Shown in pieces: positions 8,769 through 17,900 of a stretch of DNA of 64,000 nucleotides (position 1 is its first letter; every line of letters starts with the position of its first letter). The DNA is from Candidatus Brachythrix odensensis. GTDB taxonomy: Bacteria > Chloroflexota > Anaerolineae > J036 > Brachytrichaceae. Below the pieces are notes generated by a model. The model ran no database searches and was not told where the DNA came from. It saw nothing but the letters and a program-made list of their open reading frames with translations. The position numbers and the translations under genes were made by a program. The DNA lies in the NCBI GenBank assembly GCA_016714465.1, contig JADKDT010000018.1, positions 1 to 64,000 on the forward strand. The letters are read 5' to 3'.

Positions 8769-9350
8769 TCAGCTCTTCCATGGATTGTCGTCGCTCAGGG
8801 CGACGCCTGCGGGTGCCGGGGGAGGGGCGATGCTCTTCTCGGACTGCGGAAGGGTGGCAGCCTCTATGGCCGCCGTCGGCGCCACGGCGGTATCGCCAGG
8901 CGGCGGGCTCAGTCGCGTATCAGAGGCAGCCGAAGCCGGCTGGCCCGGCTGCGGATCAAACGGCGGAAACGACATGGGCGTTTCGTTCACGGTGGCCATC
9001 TGGACCCCCCCGATCGTCGGGGCGGCGGGTGTTGCTGGCAGATCCGTCTTCGACACCTCGGTTGCGGCCAGGCTGATGGGTGGAATCAGGTTGCGCACGT
9101 CCGTGATCTCGCGAATCGAATTGATGTCCTTGCGCAAGTCGCGGGTCGCTTCGTCGATTTCTTTGGCGTAAGGTCCCAGCTCTTTCTGAACCTCGGACGA
9201 GAGGGCGGTATAGACCTCGCGCATCTTGCGCACACCCCGGCCAAAATTGCGCATCAGCCCGGGCAGACGATCCGGGCCAAACACGAGCAGGGTGAGGATA
9301 GCGATAGCAAGGAGCTCCGGCACACCCATCCCGAAAAGAGTTCCGTTCAT
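8769..9350 (-). CDS. tatB: Sec-independent translocase TatA/TatB-like protein
   Basis: It starts with a single membrane helix followed by the family hinge: GVPELLAIAILTLLVFGPDR then LPGLMRNFGRGVRKMREV. An amphipathic helix to about residue 80 and a long Pro/Ala-rich acidic tail follow, for 193 residues. FGPDRLP rather than FGPKKLP and the position directly before tatC favour TatB, but TatA and TatB cannot be separated firmly. The ATG overlaps the nusB stop (ATGA). Confidence 0.88.
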   Translation of the reverse strand: MNGTLFGMGVPELLAIAILTLLVFGPDRLPGLMRNFGRGVRKMREVYTALSSEVQKELGPYAKEIDEATRDLRKDINSIREITDVRNLIPPISLAATEVSKTDLPATPAAPTIGGVQMATVNETPMSFPPFDPQPGQPASAASDTRLSPPPGDTAVAPTAAIEAATLPQSEKSIAPPPAPAGVALSDDNPWKS

Positions 9351-9871
9351 GGTGAAGCAGGAGTGGGGGTCGTCGGATTGCCGCGATAGGCAATCCGGGC
9401 GGTGACCGCGCCCAGCACCCCATGGATGAAGCGAGGTGAAGCGTCCGAGCCGTAAATCTTGGCGAGTTCAACAGCCTCGTTCACAATGACCTTGACCGGC
9501 GCGAGTTTGGCCACGAGTTCGTGCACCGCGATGCGCAGGATGTTCCGATCGATGGCGGCCAGATCTGAAATCGGGTGTTCGGGCGCGCACACGCCCAGCA
9601 GCGCGTCGATATTCTCGCGGTTGACCGTTACCCCGCTCACGAGCTGCGATGCATAGGCGATGGCATCGGGGCCGGGCGCCAGATTGGCGTTGTCCGCCTC
9701 GTCGTCGATCAGTCCGGCATCCGGCCCGGCCGCATCCTCGGACTGCGCATTCTGGGCGATGAGGCGGCCAAGCGCCTCGCCCACAGGATGATGGGCGAGG
9801 TCGGATTCGTACAGCGCGATCAGGGCAAGAGTGCGCGCTTCACGCCGTTTGGGATTCGGTGACCCGGTCAC
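9347..9871 (-). CDS. nusB: Transcription antitermination factor NusB
   Basis: An all-helical RNA-binding protein of rRNA antitermination. It shows the NusB opening KRREARTLALIALYESDL and the C-terminal signature AIDRNILRIAVHELV, then VIVNEAVELAKIYGSDASPR and FIHGVLGAV. A poorly conserved acidic loop (residues about 45-70) makes it somewhat longer than E. coli NusB. It overlaps both the Asp23-like gene upstream (ATGA at 9868-9871) and tatB downstream. Confidence 0.93.
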   Translation of the reverse strand: MTGSPNPKRREARTLALIALYESDLAHHPVGEALGRLIAQNAQSEDAAGPDAGLIDDEADNANLAPGPDAIAYASQLVSGVTVNRENIDALLGVCAPEHPISDLAAIDRNILRIAVHELVAKLAPVKVIVNEAVELAKIYGSDASPRFIHGVLGAVTARIAYRGNPTTPTPASP

Positions 9872-10188
9872 GCTGGATTCCGGACATCCTCGAACGTCAC
9901 ATCGACCGCTGTGACGTCCATGCCAACCAGCTCCGCCACCGCGCTGGCGACATCGGTTTGCAGTCTATGGCCAAGTTCGATCAATGAAACATCGGCGGCG
10001 GCGACAAGGCGCAGGCGCACATGAGCGCGGCTGTCGCGCACGGCAACCTCAACGCCGCGGAATGCGTCGCGCGACGCGTGCTGCGCGCCGGGCTTGTCGA
10101 CTAGGGCCAGCACACCGGGCGTGGCCAGGGTCGTTATGCGCGCGACTTCGCGAACAACGTCGGAGGAGATTGTGACCGTGCTATCCAT
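9868..10188 (-). CDS. Asp23/Gls24-family (DUF322) envelope stress-related protein
   Basis: A 106-residue protein of the Asp23/YloU family: VTISSDVVREVARITTLATPGVLAL, split here as VTISSDVVREVARITTL and TPGVLALVDKP, then GVEVAVRDSRAHVRLRLV and AVAELVGMDVTAVDVTFEDV. In Firmicutes and relatives the gene is often next to nusB, which is the case here. Exact role unknown. It follows fabG by 6 nt. Confidence 0.85.
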   Translation of the reverse strand: MDSTVTISSDVVREVARITTLATPGVLALVDKPGAQHASRDAFRGVEVAVRDSRAHVRLRLVAAADVSLIELGHRLQTDVASAVAELVGMDVTAVDVTFEDVRNPA

Positions 10189-10194
10189 TCGTTC

Positions 10195-10941
10195 CTATTG
10201 CATCACCAGACCGCCGTCCACCGACAGTACCGCGCCGGTGATGTAAGCGGCCAGGTCGCTGGCGAGAAATGATACCGCATGGGCCACCTCTTCCGGCGCG
10301 CCAAAGCGCCCAAGCGGGGTGGCCTTGATGGCCATATCCTTCTGCGCGTCGGTGAGCACGTTGGTCAGGGCGGTGGGAATGAACCCGGGCGCGACGCAAT
10401 TGACCGTGATCCCGCGCGAGCCCACTTCCTTGGCCATCGATTTGGTGAAGCCAATCACACCGGCTTTGGCAGCCGCGTAGTTGGTTTGGCCCGCCCCGCC
10501 GGCCAGGCCGACCACCGAGGTGATATTGACAATCCGGCCGGCGCGCTGGCGGATCATCCCCCGCGAGGCTGCCTTGCAGCAATTGAAGACGCTCTTCAGG
10601 TCGGTGGCCATGATGTGGTCCCAGTCGTCCTCTTTCATCGACATGAGCAGCGTGTCGCGGGTGGTGCCGGCGTTGTTGACCAGGATGTCAAGCCGGCCAT
10701 AGGTGTCGACAACGTATTTGACCAGGGCCTGGGAGGCCTCATATTTAGAGACGTCGGCCTGCATCGCCGACGCTTTCCCGCCCGCGGCGGTGATCGCGGC
10801 AACGACTTCGTCGGCGGCCGCGGCGCTGGCGTTGTAATTGACGACCACGGTCGCGCCGCGCGCCGCGAGGTCAAGCGCAATGGCGCGGCCGATGCCGCGC
10901 GAGGCGCCGGTGACAAGGGCGATCTTGTTTGTCAAATTCAT
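10195..10941 (-). CDS. fabG: 3-oxoacyl-[acyl-carrier-protein] reductase FabG
   Basis: NADPH-dependent short-chain dehydrogenase of type II fatty-acid synthesis. 248 residues with the cofactor motif VTGASRGIGRAIALDLAARG, NNAG (LVNNAGTTRDTLLM), the catalytic Ser in NITSVVG, YxxxK (NYAAAKAG) and the ending AYITGAVLSVDGGLVM. Upstream fabD and rpmF and the match to FabG proper (TRDTLLMSMKEDDWD) support biosynthesis over other SDR roles. A 178-bp gap with a long hairpin separates it from fabD. Confidence 0.95.
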   Translation of the reverse strand: MNLTNKIALVTGASRGIGRAIALDLAARGATVVVNYNASAAAADEVVAAITAAGGKASAMQADVSKYEASQALVKYVVDTYGRLDILVNNAGTTRDTLLMSMKEDDWDHIMATDLKSVFNCCKAASRGMIRQRAGRIVNITSVVGLAGGAGQTNYAAAKAGVIGFTKSMAKEVGSRGITVNCVAPGFIPTALTNVLTDAQKDMAIKATPLGRFGAPEEVAHAVSFLASDLAAYITGAVLSVDGGLVMQ

Positions 10942-11009
10942 GGGGGTGATTATGGCGTATGCGGGGGCGACTCACCCGTCATCCGCAATTGCGTAACACC
11001 TTAACGCCG

Positions 11010-11078
11010 TTTGCAGGAGAACGGGAGAACGGGAGGGTGGCCTTTTGTTGTCCTCCCGTTCTCTCGTTCTCCTGCAAA
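11010..11078. repeat. 27-bp inverted repeat in the fabD-fabG gap
   Basis: The arm 11010-11036 (TTTGCAGGAGAACGGGAG then AACGGGAGG) pairs with 11052-11078 at 26 of 27 positions. The exception can form a G-U pair in RNA. The loop is 15 nt. The left arm contains a tandem GAGAACGG unit. It may attenuate transcription between fabD and fabG. Confidence 0.85.
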
Positions 11079-11119
11079 GACCCGTGCCGACTGAAGAAGG
11101 ATGGATGATGTCTAGAGAA

Positions 11120-12022
11120 TTACCCGATCGCCATCGTTTCGGCATCCGGCACGATGCGTTTGGCGAGGTTGGACAGCACGTCCTTGGGGCCGAGTTCGAT
11201 AAAGCGGGTGACGCCCATGGCAGACATGGCGCGCACGCTGTCGGTCCAGCGCACGGGCGAGGTGAGCTGGGCCTTGAGCTCGGCTCGGATGTCGTCGGGG
11301 TGGGTGATCGGGCGCGCGGTCGTGTTGCCGATTACCGGAATGCGGGCGGGCAACATCGGGGTGCGCTCGACGACGGCGGCGAAGGCATCGCTCATCGAGG
11401 CCATCAGCGGCGAGTGCGATGCGATGCTGACATTCAGGACCACCACCCGGCGCGCGCCACGCGCCTTGAGCAAGGCGACGGCGGCCTGGACGGCCTCTCT
11501 GCCGCCCGAAATTACGAGCTGGCCCGGGCAATTGTCATTGGCCGGGACCACGCCCGGGCTGAGCTGGGCAGAGACCTCTGCGCAGACCGCCTCAACCAGC
11601 GACGTTTCGGCGTTCAGCACGGCGGCCATGGCGCCGGGCACGCGCGCGCCGGCCTCCTTCATCAGCCGCCCGCGCTCGCGGGTGAGGGCGACGCCGTCTT
11701 CGAAAGTAATGACGCCGGCCGCGCACAACGCGCTGATTTCACCCAGGCTGTGGCCAGCCACAACGGCTGGCGCCTCGAGCTCGCCCGACAACTCAGCCAT
11801 GTAGAAGGCGGCCAGGCTGTGGGTGAACAGCGCGGGCTGGGTGTTAAGCGTGTCGGCCAGTTCGGCCTCGGGACCGTCCCAGCACAGCCTGCTGAGCGGA
11901 AAGCCGAGGACGGCATCGGCGCGATCGAAGGTGCCCCGGAAGATGGGGCGCACGCGGGCCAACTCGGCGCCCATCCCGACGAATTGCGAACCCTGGCCCG
12001 GGAAGACATAGGCGGTGGCCAT
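11120..12022 (-). CDS. fabD: Malonyl-CoA:ACP transacylase FabD
   Basis: Loads malonyl units onto acyl carrier protein. 300 residues with the N-terminal FPGQGSQFVGMG, the nucleophile motif GHSLGE at 90-95 (Ser92), the catalytic His203 in SIASHSPLM, and TSPVRWTDSV and ELGPKDVLSNLAKR near the end. Its ATG lies immediately after the T-tract of a terminator that follows rpmF, and I see no SD in that stretch. Either the terminator leaks or fabD has its own very short leader. Confidence 0.95.
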   Translation of the reverse strand: MATAYVFPGQGSQFVGMGAELARVRPIFRGTFDRADAVLGFPLSRLCWDGPEAELADTLNTQPALFTHSLAAFYMAELSGELEAPAVVAGHSLGEISALCAAGVITFEDGVALTRERGRLMKEAGARVPGAMAAVLNAETSLVEAVCAEVSAQLSPGVVPANDNCPGQLVISGGREAVQAAVALLKARGARRVVVLNVSIASHSPLMASMSDAFAAVVERTPMLPARIPVIGNTTARPITHPDDIRAELKAQLTSPVRWTDSVRAMSAMGVTRFIELGPKDVLSNLAKRIVPDAETMAIG

Positions 12023-12023
12023 G

Positions 12024-12060
12024 TGAAAAAAGAAAAGGGTGACGCGCGCGCGTCACCCTT
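12024..12060 (-). terminator. Intrinsic terminator after rpmF
   Basis: A 12-bp perfect stem (12035-12046 with 12049-12060, arm AAGGGTGACGCG) with a 2-nt loop is followed on the minus strand by a T-rich run (TTTTCTTTTTT). This is the most canonical minus-strand terminator in the window. It ends one or two bases before the fabD start codon. Confidence 0.85.
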
Positions 12061-12068
12061 GCGTTCGA

Positions 12069-12281
12069 CTACTTCTTCTCGTCGCTTTCTTCAGCCTCGG
12101 GGCGGGCTACGGAAACGACGGCCTTGCCGCGGTATTCGCCGCAGCTCGGGCATACGATGTGGGGCGGCTTCGGCTTTCCGCAGGTCGGGCAGGCCGCCAG
12201 GGCGGTCGGCGTGAGGAAGTCGTGCGCGCGGCGGCGATGTGTGCGGCCGGCCGAGAATTTGCGCTTAGGCAGTGGACCCAT
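12069..12281 (-). CDS. rpmF: 50S ribosomal protein L32
   Basis: A 70-residue protein of the large ribosomal subunit. It begins MGPLPKRKFSAGRTHRRRAH, has the zinc ribbon CPTCGKPKPPHIVCPSCGEY (two CxxC pairs) and an acidic tail. The start ATG 12281 is preceded by AAGGAG about 8 nt upstream. A longer in-frame start further upstream would add an unrelated sequence and is rejected. The rpmF-fab neighbourhood is a widespread arrangement. Confidence 0.95.
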   Translation of the reverse strand: MGPLPKRKFSAGRTHRRRAHDFLTPTALAACPTCGKPKPPHIVCPSCGEYRGKAVVSVARPEAEESDEKK

Positions 12282-12397
12282 GACTCGATACTCCTTGCGT
12301 GCCCCGGCATTGTGGGCCGGGTGTGTGACATAAAACACGCGCCTCGACGGCGCGCGGCGTTCCGTTGTATTACAGGGTTCGAATTCTACCAAACTAT

Positions 12398-12425
12398 TTG
12401 GCGGGCCGGATTGTCGCGCTAAGAT
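12398..12425 (+). promoter_or_regulatory. Possible sigma-A-type promoter for the small gene at 12455
   Basis: TTGGCG (12398-12403), 16 bp, TAAGAT (12420-12425). The transcript would start about 25 nt before the ATG and keep its SD. Judged by eye only. Confidence 0.35.
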
Positions 12426-12454
12426 GGGGCAGCTATTTGCGCATGGAGGAAAGG

Positions 12455-12670
12455 ATGAACAATACCCCACGTTTGGTGGATGTCTCGTCGCTTGAGCGGG
12501 AACTTGACCAACTCAGCGACCTGAACGGATCAGATTCCGAGCATTTTGACGGGTTGCTCGACCTGGTGGAGCGTTTGCGAGACGTACGCGCTCAGGGTCG
12601 GGACGCGCCGCCGGCTGATGAGGGCTGGGCGGCCGTCGCGTTTGGCGGCGGCCCCGACCTTGATTTGTAG
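12455..12670 (+). CDS. Small acidic protein of unknown function
   Basis: 71 residues starting MNNTPRLVDVSSLERELDQL, rich in Asp, Glu and Leu and predicted helical, ending GGGPDLDL. A strong SD (GGAGGAAAGG) precedes ATG 12455. Not recognised. The stop is TAG, and the same frame continues open beyond it into the next ORF without another stop, so the two could be one interrupted gene. Confidence 0.6.
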   Translation: MNNTPRLVDVSSLERELDQLSDLNGSDSEHFDGLLDLVERLRDVRAQGRDAPPADEGWAAVAFGGGPDLDL

Positions 12671-12700
12671 TGCAGCCGGCTGAATACCGCCAACGTTGTT

Positions 12701-12997
12701 GTGCGGGCCACCTGGACGGGCGGACAGCTCGTGAGCACCTGGCACGCCGCCGGCGATCGGATGTGGCTGATTCAAATGGGCCCCGACGGCGCATTTCATA
12801 AATCCGTCCATACCGGGCCCACCGCCGTGGAAGCCGAACTGATTGCGCCGGGTCTGCCGGCCGAGGTCGAAGCCCTCACCAGCGGGATGCTCGACGATCT
12901 GAAAGGGCGGGTGGACGAGGAAACCCGGGCGTTGATCGAAGCTGCCATGCTGGCCCCGCCTGGCCGCAGCCCGAACGGGAAAAACGGCGCGACCTGA
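12701..12997 (+). CDS. Small protein of unknown function, same frame as preceding gene
   Basis: 98 residues from GTG 12701: TWTGGQLVSTWHAAGDRMWL, then MGPDGAFHKSVHTGPTAVEA and a helical C-terminus. The pattern of hydrophobic and Trp/Gly residues looks like a genuine small domain, but I do not recognise it. No SD precedes the GTG. The reading frame is open back to the TAG at 12668-12670, so start is uncertain and read-through or a nonsense mutation is possible. Confidence 0.5.
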   Translation: MRATWTGGQLVSTWHAAGDRMWLIQMGPDGAFHKSVHTGPTAVEAELIAPGLPAEVEALTSGMLDDLKGRVDEETRALIEAAMLAPPGRSPNGKNGAT

Positions 12998-13048
12998 CAG
13001 GTCATGGCAACCCCTGACCTGGTCTAAAAGCCGTCCTAAAAATGTCCT

Positions 13049-13093
13049 GCGAGATCGCAATCCCCGCGCGAAGCGCGGGGATTGCGATCTCGC
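13049..13093. repeat. GNA-triloop hairpin, 21+3+21
   Basis: A perfect 21-bp stem (13049-13069 with 13073-13093) with loop GAA. The arm begins GCGAGATCGC and ends CCCCGCGC, as at 2986 and 39821. Outside it, CCTAAAAATG (left) and CATTTTAGG (right) extend the symmetry after small bulges. It lies between convergent genes. Confidence 0.9.
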
Positions 13094-13121
13094 AAATCAT
13101 TTTAGGATGACTTCTAACTTG

Positions 13122-14033
13122 TCAGGTCCCAGGGGTCGCAAACTTCTTGGTGTCTTTGTGCCTTTGTGGTGAAAAATCGCGGAAGACCTTGTCCGCGCTA
13201 AGCGCTGCAATATGCGCAGGCGTGGTCCCGCAACACCCGCCGATGAGGCTCGCCCCGAGGGCGAGCCACTCGCGGGCCGCCGTTGCGTAGGCGGCGGGCG
13301 AGACCGCGTCGGTTAACGTCCAGCCGACCTCATCATCGACATGGCCCACATTCGCATAGGCACCTATCCGAAGGCGATCGTCGCCTGCCGCGAGTCGCAG
13401 CGCGCGCAAGGCCGAGCTCACCTGGGCGACCGGGATGCAGTTGATCAGCATGGCCTGGGGCTCGAGTGGCAGCACGGCCCGAACCGCCTCGGCCAGCGTC
13501 TCGCCGCTGAGCAGCCGGTCGTCGCCACCCAGGGTGAAACTCACCCAGAAGGGCAAGCCCGTCCGCGCGGCGGCCTCGGCCGCGATCGTCGCCTCACGGA
13601 CCATGTTCATCGTCTCGACCAGGATCAGATCGCAGCCCGCTTCGGCCAGAGCGTTGGCGAGGGCAGTGTGCTCGCGCGCCAGCGCCGCGTCGTCGGGGAC
13701 CAGATCGGGCGAATAGCAGTCCTCAACCGGCGCCATCGAACCGGCTACCCGGGCCCGTCCGGCCGCGCCCTCGCGCGCGAGCCCGACCGCGACACGAGTG
13801 AGGGCGTCGACCTGGCCCGGCAGCCCGGCCCGGGCGAGCGCCCGGGTGTTGGTCCGGAAGGTGTTGGCGGTCAGCACTTCGGCCCCCGCCGCGGCGTAGT
13901 CGGCGTGGATGCGCCGAACTATTTCAGGCGCGTCCATCAGGGCCCGGGCCGACCAGAGCGGCAGCCGGGTGTCGCACCCGCGCCGGGTGAGTTCGGTCCC
14001 CAGCGCGCCATCGAGCAGGGTGAATGCCGTCAT
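13122..14033 (-). CDS. Homocysteine S-methyltransferase family protein, C-terminus encoded by a repeat
   Basis: A zinc-dependent methyl acceptor enzyme that methylates homocysteine or a related thiol. It shows the family opening LLDGALGTELTRRG, NTFRTN, LILVETMN, the first zinc Cys in INCIPV and the C-terminal Cys pair in GGCCGTTPAHIAAL. After ADKVFRDF the last residues (SPQRHKDTKKFATPGT) are translated from a dispersed CACAAAG-type repeat at 13143-13175, so the native C-terminus was probably extended or replaced. The ATG overlaps the EamA stop by 4 nt. Confidence 0.88.
   Translation of the reverse strand: MTAFTLLDGALGTELTRRGCDTRLPLWSARALMDAPEIVRRIHADYAAAGAEVLTANTFRTNTRALARAGLPGQVDALTRVAVGLAREGAAGRARVAGSMAPVEDCYSPDLVPDDAALAREHTALANALAEAGCDLILVETMNMVREATIAAEAAARTGLPFWVSFTLGGDDRLLSGETLAEAVRAVLPLEPQAMLINCIPVAQVSSALRALRLAAGDDRLRIGAYANVGHVDDEVGWTLTDAVSPAAYATAAREWLALGASLIGGCCGTTPAHIAALSADKVFRDFSPQRHKDTKKFATPGT
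13143..13175. repeat. CACAAAG-type repeat, single arm
   Basis: The 33-nt stretch (CTTCTTGGTGTCTTTGTGCC followed by TTTGTGGTGAAAA) is identical to 43783-43815, where it is one arm of a hairpin. Here it lies inside the 3' end of the methyltransferase ORF. Confidence 0.9.
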
Positions 14034-14949
14034 GCCGCCAACTCCGGCGCGCGGAACCCGCGCAAGTTGGGCAGGACCGTTGCGATCAGGACGAGCACCA
14101 TCCCGGCCAACTGCGGCGGCTCGAGCGTGTCGCCGAGCAGCAGGAAGACGATCAGTGCCGAGATCGGCACTTCCATGACGGTGATCAGCCCGGCGACTTT
14201 GCCCGGGATGTAGCGCAAGGCCAGGTTGAACAGCCCGTAGCCGCCCAGGGTCGGGCCGATGCCCAGAAAGGCGATCGTCAGGGCGGTGGCCGGGCTGTCG
14301 ATGGCCAGCAACGCGGCCGGCGCCGCGATCAGCGTAATCACCAGCAGCGCGACCGACCCGAATGTCATCATGTAGCCAAGCGAGACCAGTGGGCTGATTG
14401 ACTTCATAAAGCGCTGGTTGTAGAGCACATACACGGTGTGAGTGAGGCCGAGCCGATGCCGATCAATGTGCCCACCCAGCTCACCCGCCATATCTCGGGA
14501 TCGTAAGCGCGCACGACCAGAAACAAACCCGCAAAAGACAGGACCAGCGCGACCGCGTGGATCGGAGTGATGGGTTCCTTGAAGGCAATCCGCGCCCCTA
14601 TCGTCACAAACGCGTTGTAGGTGTAGACGAGCACGACTGCGACGGCGGCGCCATTGAGAAGCACCGAATAGACCCACAACGCGTGATACAGCCCGATCGA
14701 GATGGCGCCGGCGATCATCATCCCCTTCATGCTCGAGCGGTCGATCCGCAGGGCGGCCGGGCGGATCAGCCCAATTCCGGCCATCAGGGCCACGGCGATG
14801 ACAACGTCGCGCCAGAAGGCGATGGTGAGGCTGGGCACGTTCTGCCTTTGCAGAAAACTAATCCCGGGCGCCGTTCCGGCCCAGACCGCGGCAGCCAGGA
14901 AACTGATCAGGTAGCCGGAGAGCGCCCGGCGTTGAGGAGGATGGTTCAT
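14030..14949 (-). CDS. EamA/DMT-family transporter, frameshifted
   Basis: Drug/metabolite transporter with ten expected membrane helices in two EamA repeats. The first half runs from GYLISFLAAAVWAGTAPGIS to WVGTLIGIGSASLT. The second half runs from HTVYVLYNQRFMKSISP through FLGIGPTLGGYGLFNLALRY, GKVAGLITVMEVPISALIVF and LLLGDTLEPPQLAGMVL. They are in different frames, joined near 14433-14440 by one missing base. Substrate unknown. A -10-like TACAAT lies 12 nt before the ATG. Confidence 0.85.
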
Positions 14950-14961
14950 GAAAAGTCCCGA

Positions 14962-14971
14962 ATTGTAGAAT
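14962..14971. promoter_or_regulatory. Overlapping divergent -10 elements between EamA and subtilase genes
   Basis: The plus strand reads TAGAAT (14966-14971) exactly 6 nt before ATG 14978. The minus strand reads TACAAT (14967-14962) 12 nt before the EamA start. The two -10 boxes overlap, so the promoters may compete. The plus-strand gene would be leaderless. Confidence 0.45.
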
Positions 14972-14977
14972 GTCCCG

Positions 14978-17900
14978 ATGCGTGATTTCTACCGGGCAGT
15001 ATTGGCGTTTGTGTTGGTCGTGTGCGTCATGCCGGCCAGCCCCTCCGCCGCGGCCGGTCGCATTGCGCCGGAGTATCCGCTGCTCAAGCTTTCACCCGCG
15101 CTTGCGAAAGCGCTGGATGCTGCGGCGCCGGATGAGCAATTGCCCATTCTGGTGCGCTTTGGCGCGAAGGCCGATCTGCCGCTTGCTCTGGCCGGCGCTG
15201 AGAGCGCCAGCCGCGCCGTGCGAGGCGCCCGGGTGGTCGCCGTGTTGCGGGCCGTCGCCGATGCCGCGCAGGCCGCGCCGCGGGTTGCCCTGGCCAAGGC
15301 AGAATCCGAAGGCCGGGTGAGCCGGCAGCGCTGGTTCTGGATTTCAAACGCTGTCGCACTGCGCGCCACGCCTGGCGCCATCGCCGAGCTCGCTGCCCGT
15401 CCCGATGTGCGATCGGTCGCCCTCGATGAAGCGCGGCAGTACCTGAGCGACGCGCCCACGCCTGCCGCCGACGCGATTGCGTCGATGATGGCCCGGGCCG
15501 CCGTAATCGGCGCGAATGCCGTTTTTGATCCCCCGGGCGCGGCTGGCGCGACCTGGGGCATCTCCAAAATCCGGGCGGATCTGGTCCGGCGGGGTCTTGG
15601 TGTGGACGGCACTGGCGTCGTGGTCGCCAATATCGACAGCGGTGTGGAGTGGACCCATCCCCGCTGATGGCCCGCTACCGGGGCTATGGGAATGGTCTGG
15701 TCTTCGATCACCTGCGCAACTGGATCGACACCACCGATGACGGCGCCATTTATCCGTTTGACGGACACGGCCACGGCACCCACACCATGGGCACGATGGT
15801 CGGTGGCGAAGGGATCGGGGTCGCACCCGGCGCACGCTGGATGGCCGCCCGCGGGCTCAACAGCGCCGGGGTCGGCTATGACACCTGGCTGATCGCCGCA
15901 ATGGAGTTCATCCTTGCGCCCGGCGGAGACGCTGGTAATGCGCCCGACATCGTGAACAACTCGTGGGGCAGCAGCGACGGCGCCTCGGCGGTTTTTGGCG
16001 AGGAGATTGCCGCCCTGCAGAGCGCCGGGATCCTCGTCATCTTCTCTGCTGGAAACAGCGGACCCGGGGCCGGAACTGTTGGATCCCCTGGCAGCAATCC
16101 GGGCGTGCCCGCGATCGGGGCCAGCGACGAAGACGATGACATCGCCTACTTCTCCAGCCGCGGGCCGTCGGTGTGGGATGAAACAAAACCGTTGGTCAGC
16201 GCGCCTGGGGTGGGTGTGCTTTCGGCGACGCCGGGAGGGGTCTACAGGAAATACAACGGCACATCGATGGCGGCCCCCCATGTTGCTGGCGCCGCAGCGC
16301 TCTTGCTCAGCGCGAATCCCGGTCTCGGCGGCGCTGCCGCGCTTGAAGTACTGACCCGCACCGCGATTCCGCTGTCCACAACACTGCCCAACAATGACTC
16401 GGGCTGGGGGCGGATCGATGCATTTGCCGCGGCGCTGACGGTGATGGATACCGGGCTGCTCAGCGGGACCGTCGTCGACGGGGGTGTCCCGATCAGCGGC
16501 GCGCTGGTTTCCGCTCACGGTGACACCGGCGGCGGATTGGTCGCATCTTCGATCTCGACGGACGCTTCGGGGCGCTTCTATCTGCCTGGGCCGGCCGGCA
16601 TCTATACGATCTCGGTCAGCGCATTTGGTTTTTCCTCATCCGAGAGCGGGCCGCGCTTGCTGCTGACGAGCAAGAGTGTGATTGTCGATTTCGATCTGGC
16701 GCCGGACGCGTCCGGGATGGCCCGTGGTTCAGTGGTCAATGCAGTCAGCGGCGCGTACATCACCGCGACTGTGCGCGCGCTGGACACGCCCCGCGGCAGT
16801 CCGTCGAATCTTGGCTGCGCGCCTTGCCGATACGGTTTGGATTTGCCGGCTGGCGTCTACACGTTGGAGGCGCGCGCACTGGGCTACTTTGTCCAGACCC
16901 GCACCGTCACCATCGCCGACGGCGGTTTGAGCGACGCCGACTTCGCGCTGACGCCGACGCTGCGCCTGGCGCTGGTCGACGGCGGCGCCTTTTACTATGG
17001 CAGCGCCATCGGCCAATATCGCGAGGCGCTCAGCGCGCTCGGTCACACCTGGGACGAAATCGTCGTCAAGCAAGTCCCGCGTGACACACCGACCGTCACC
17101 CGCCTGCTCGGCTATGACGCCGTGGTCTGGTCTGCACCCTTCGATTCGCCCGGCATCATCGGCGCGGGCCCGGCCTTGTCGAGCTATCTCGGGACAGGGC
17201 GGCGTTTGATCTTGTCGGGTCAGGATATCGGCTATTACGATAGCGGGTGGTTTGGAATTGTGCCCTACTTCCGGCTGCTGAATGTGGTCTGGGAAGGCGA
17301 TGATGCAGGCACACAGCATATTTTGGGTGAGACTGGAACCGCTTGGGCCGGATCCGTTTACACCATCGCCGGCGGCACAGGCGCGAACAATCAGTTCACC
17401 CCAGACCAATTCCGCGTTTCGGACGGCGACTTTTCAAAGGTGCTCGGCCGCTATGAGGCCCCCGCCTTAAGCAATTCCGACGCGGCCGGGGTGTTCACCG
17501 GACAATGCCTGAACTATCGCCTGGCGTATTTTGGGTTCGGCCTCGAAGCCATCGCCACTGCGGCGGGCCGGGCCGAAGCGCTTGGCCGGAGCCTGGACCT
17601 GCTGGCCGCGCCCAGCCCAACGCTCGGCGTCGGTTTGGCCGCGCAGGATTCGTTGCCGACAGTCGATGCGGTGGATATGCCTGGCGCCGTGATTACGCGG
17701 CCTTTTCGTGTGCGCCACACGGGCGAGGCGGGCATCACCCAGACGTTCCGCCTTACGATCTCGGAGAATCTCTGGCCGACCGAGTTGTCGACAAACACTG
17801 TCCGGCTGGCTCCGTGTCAAACCGCGATTGTGACCGCCACAATGCGCATCCCTTTGACGGTTACCGGCCGGGCGGCCGATCTATCGCGGATCACCGCCAT

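Noticed and set aside
11045..12214. A long plus-strand open frame of almost 390 codons
   Set aside because: It lies fully antisense to fabD and the end of rpmF, has no family motifs and reflects GC-rich codon bias. The same applies to long antisense frames at 5369-6256, 33586-34782, 41852-43825, 44335-45321 and 61484-62530.
12365..12454. Longer N-terminus for the small gene at 12455
   Set aside because: The upstream codons overlap the promoter-like region and precede the strong SD at 12445-12454.
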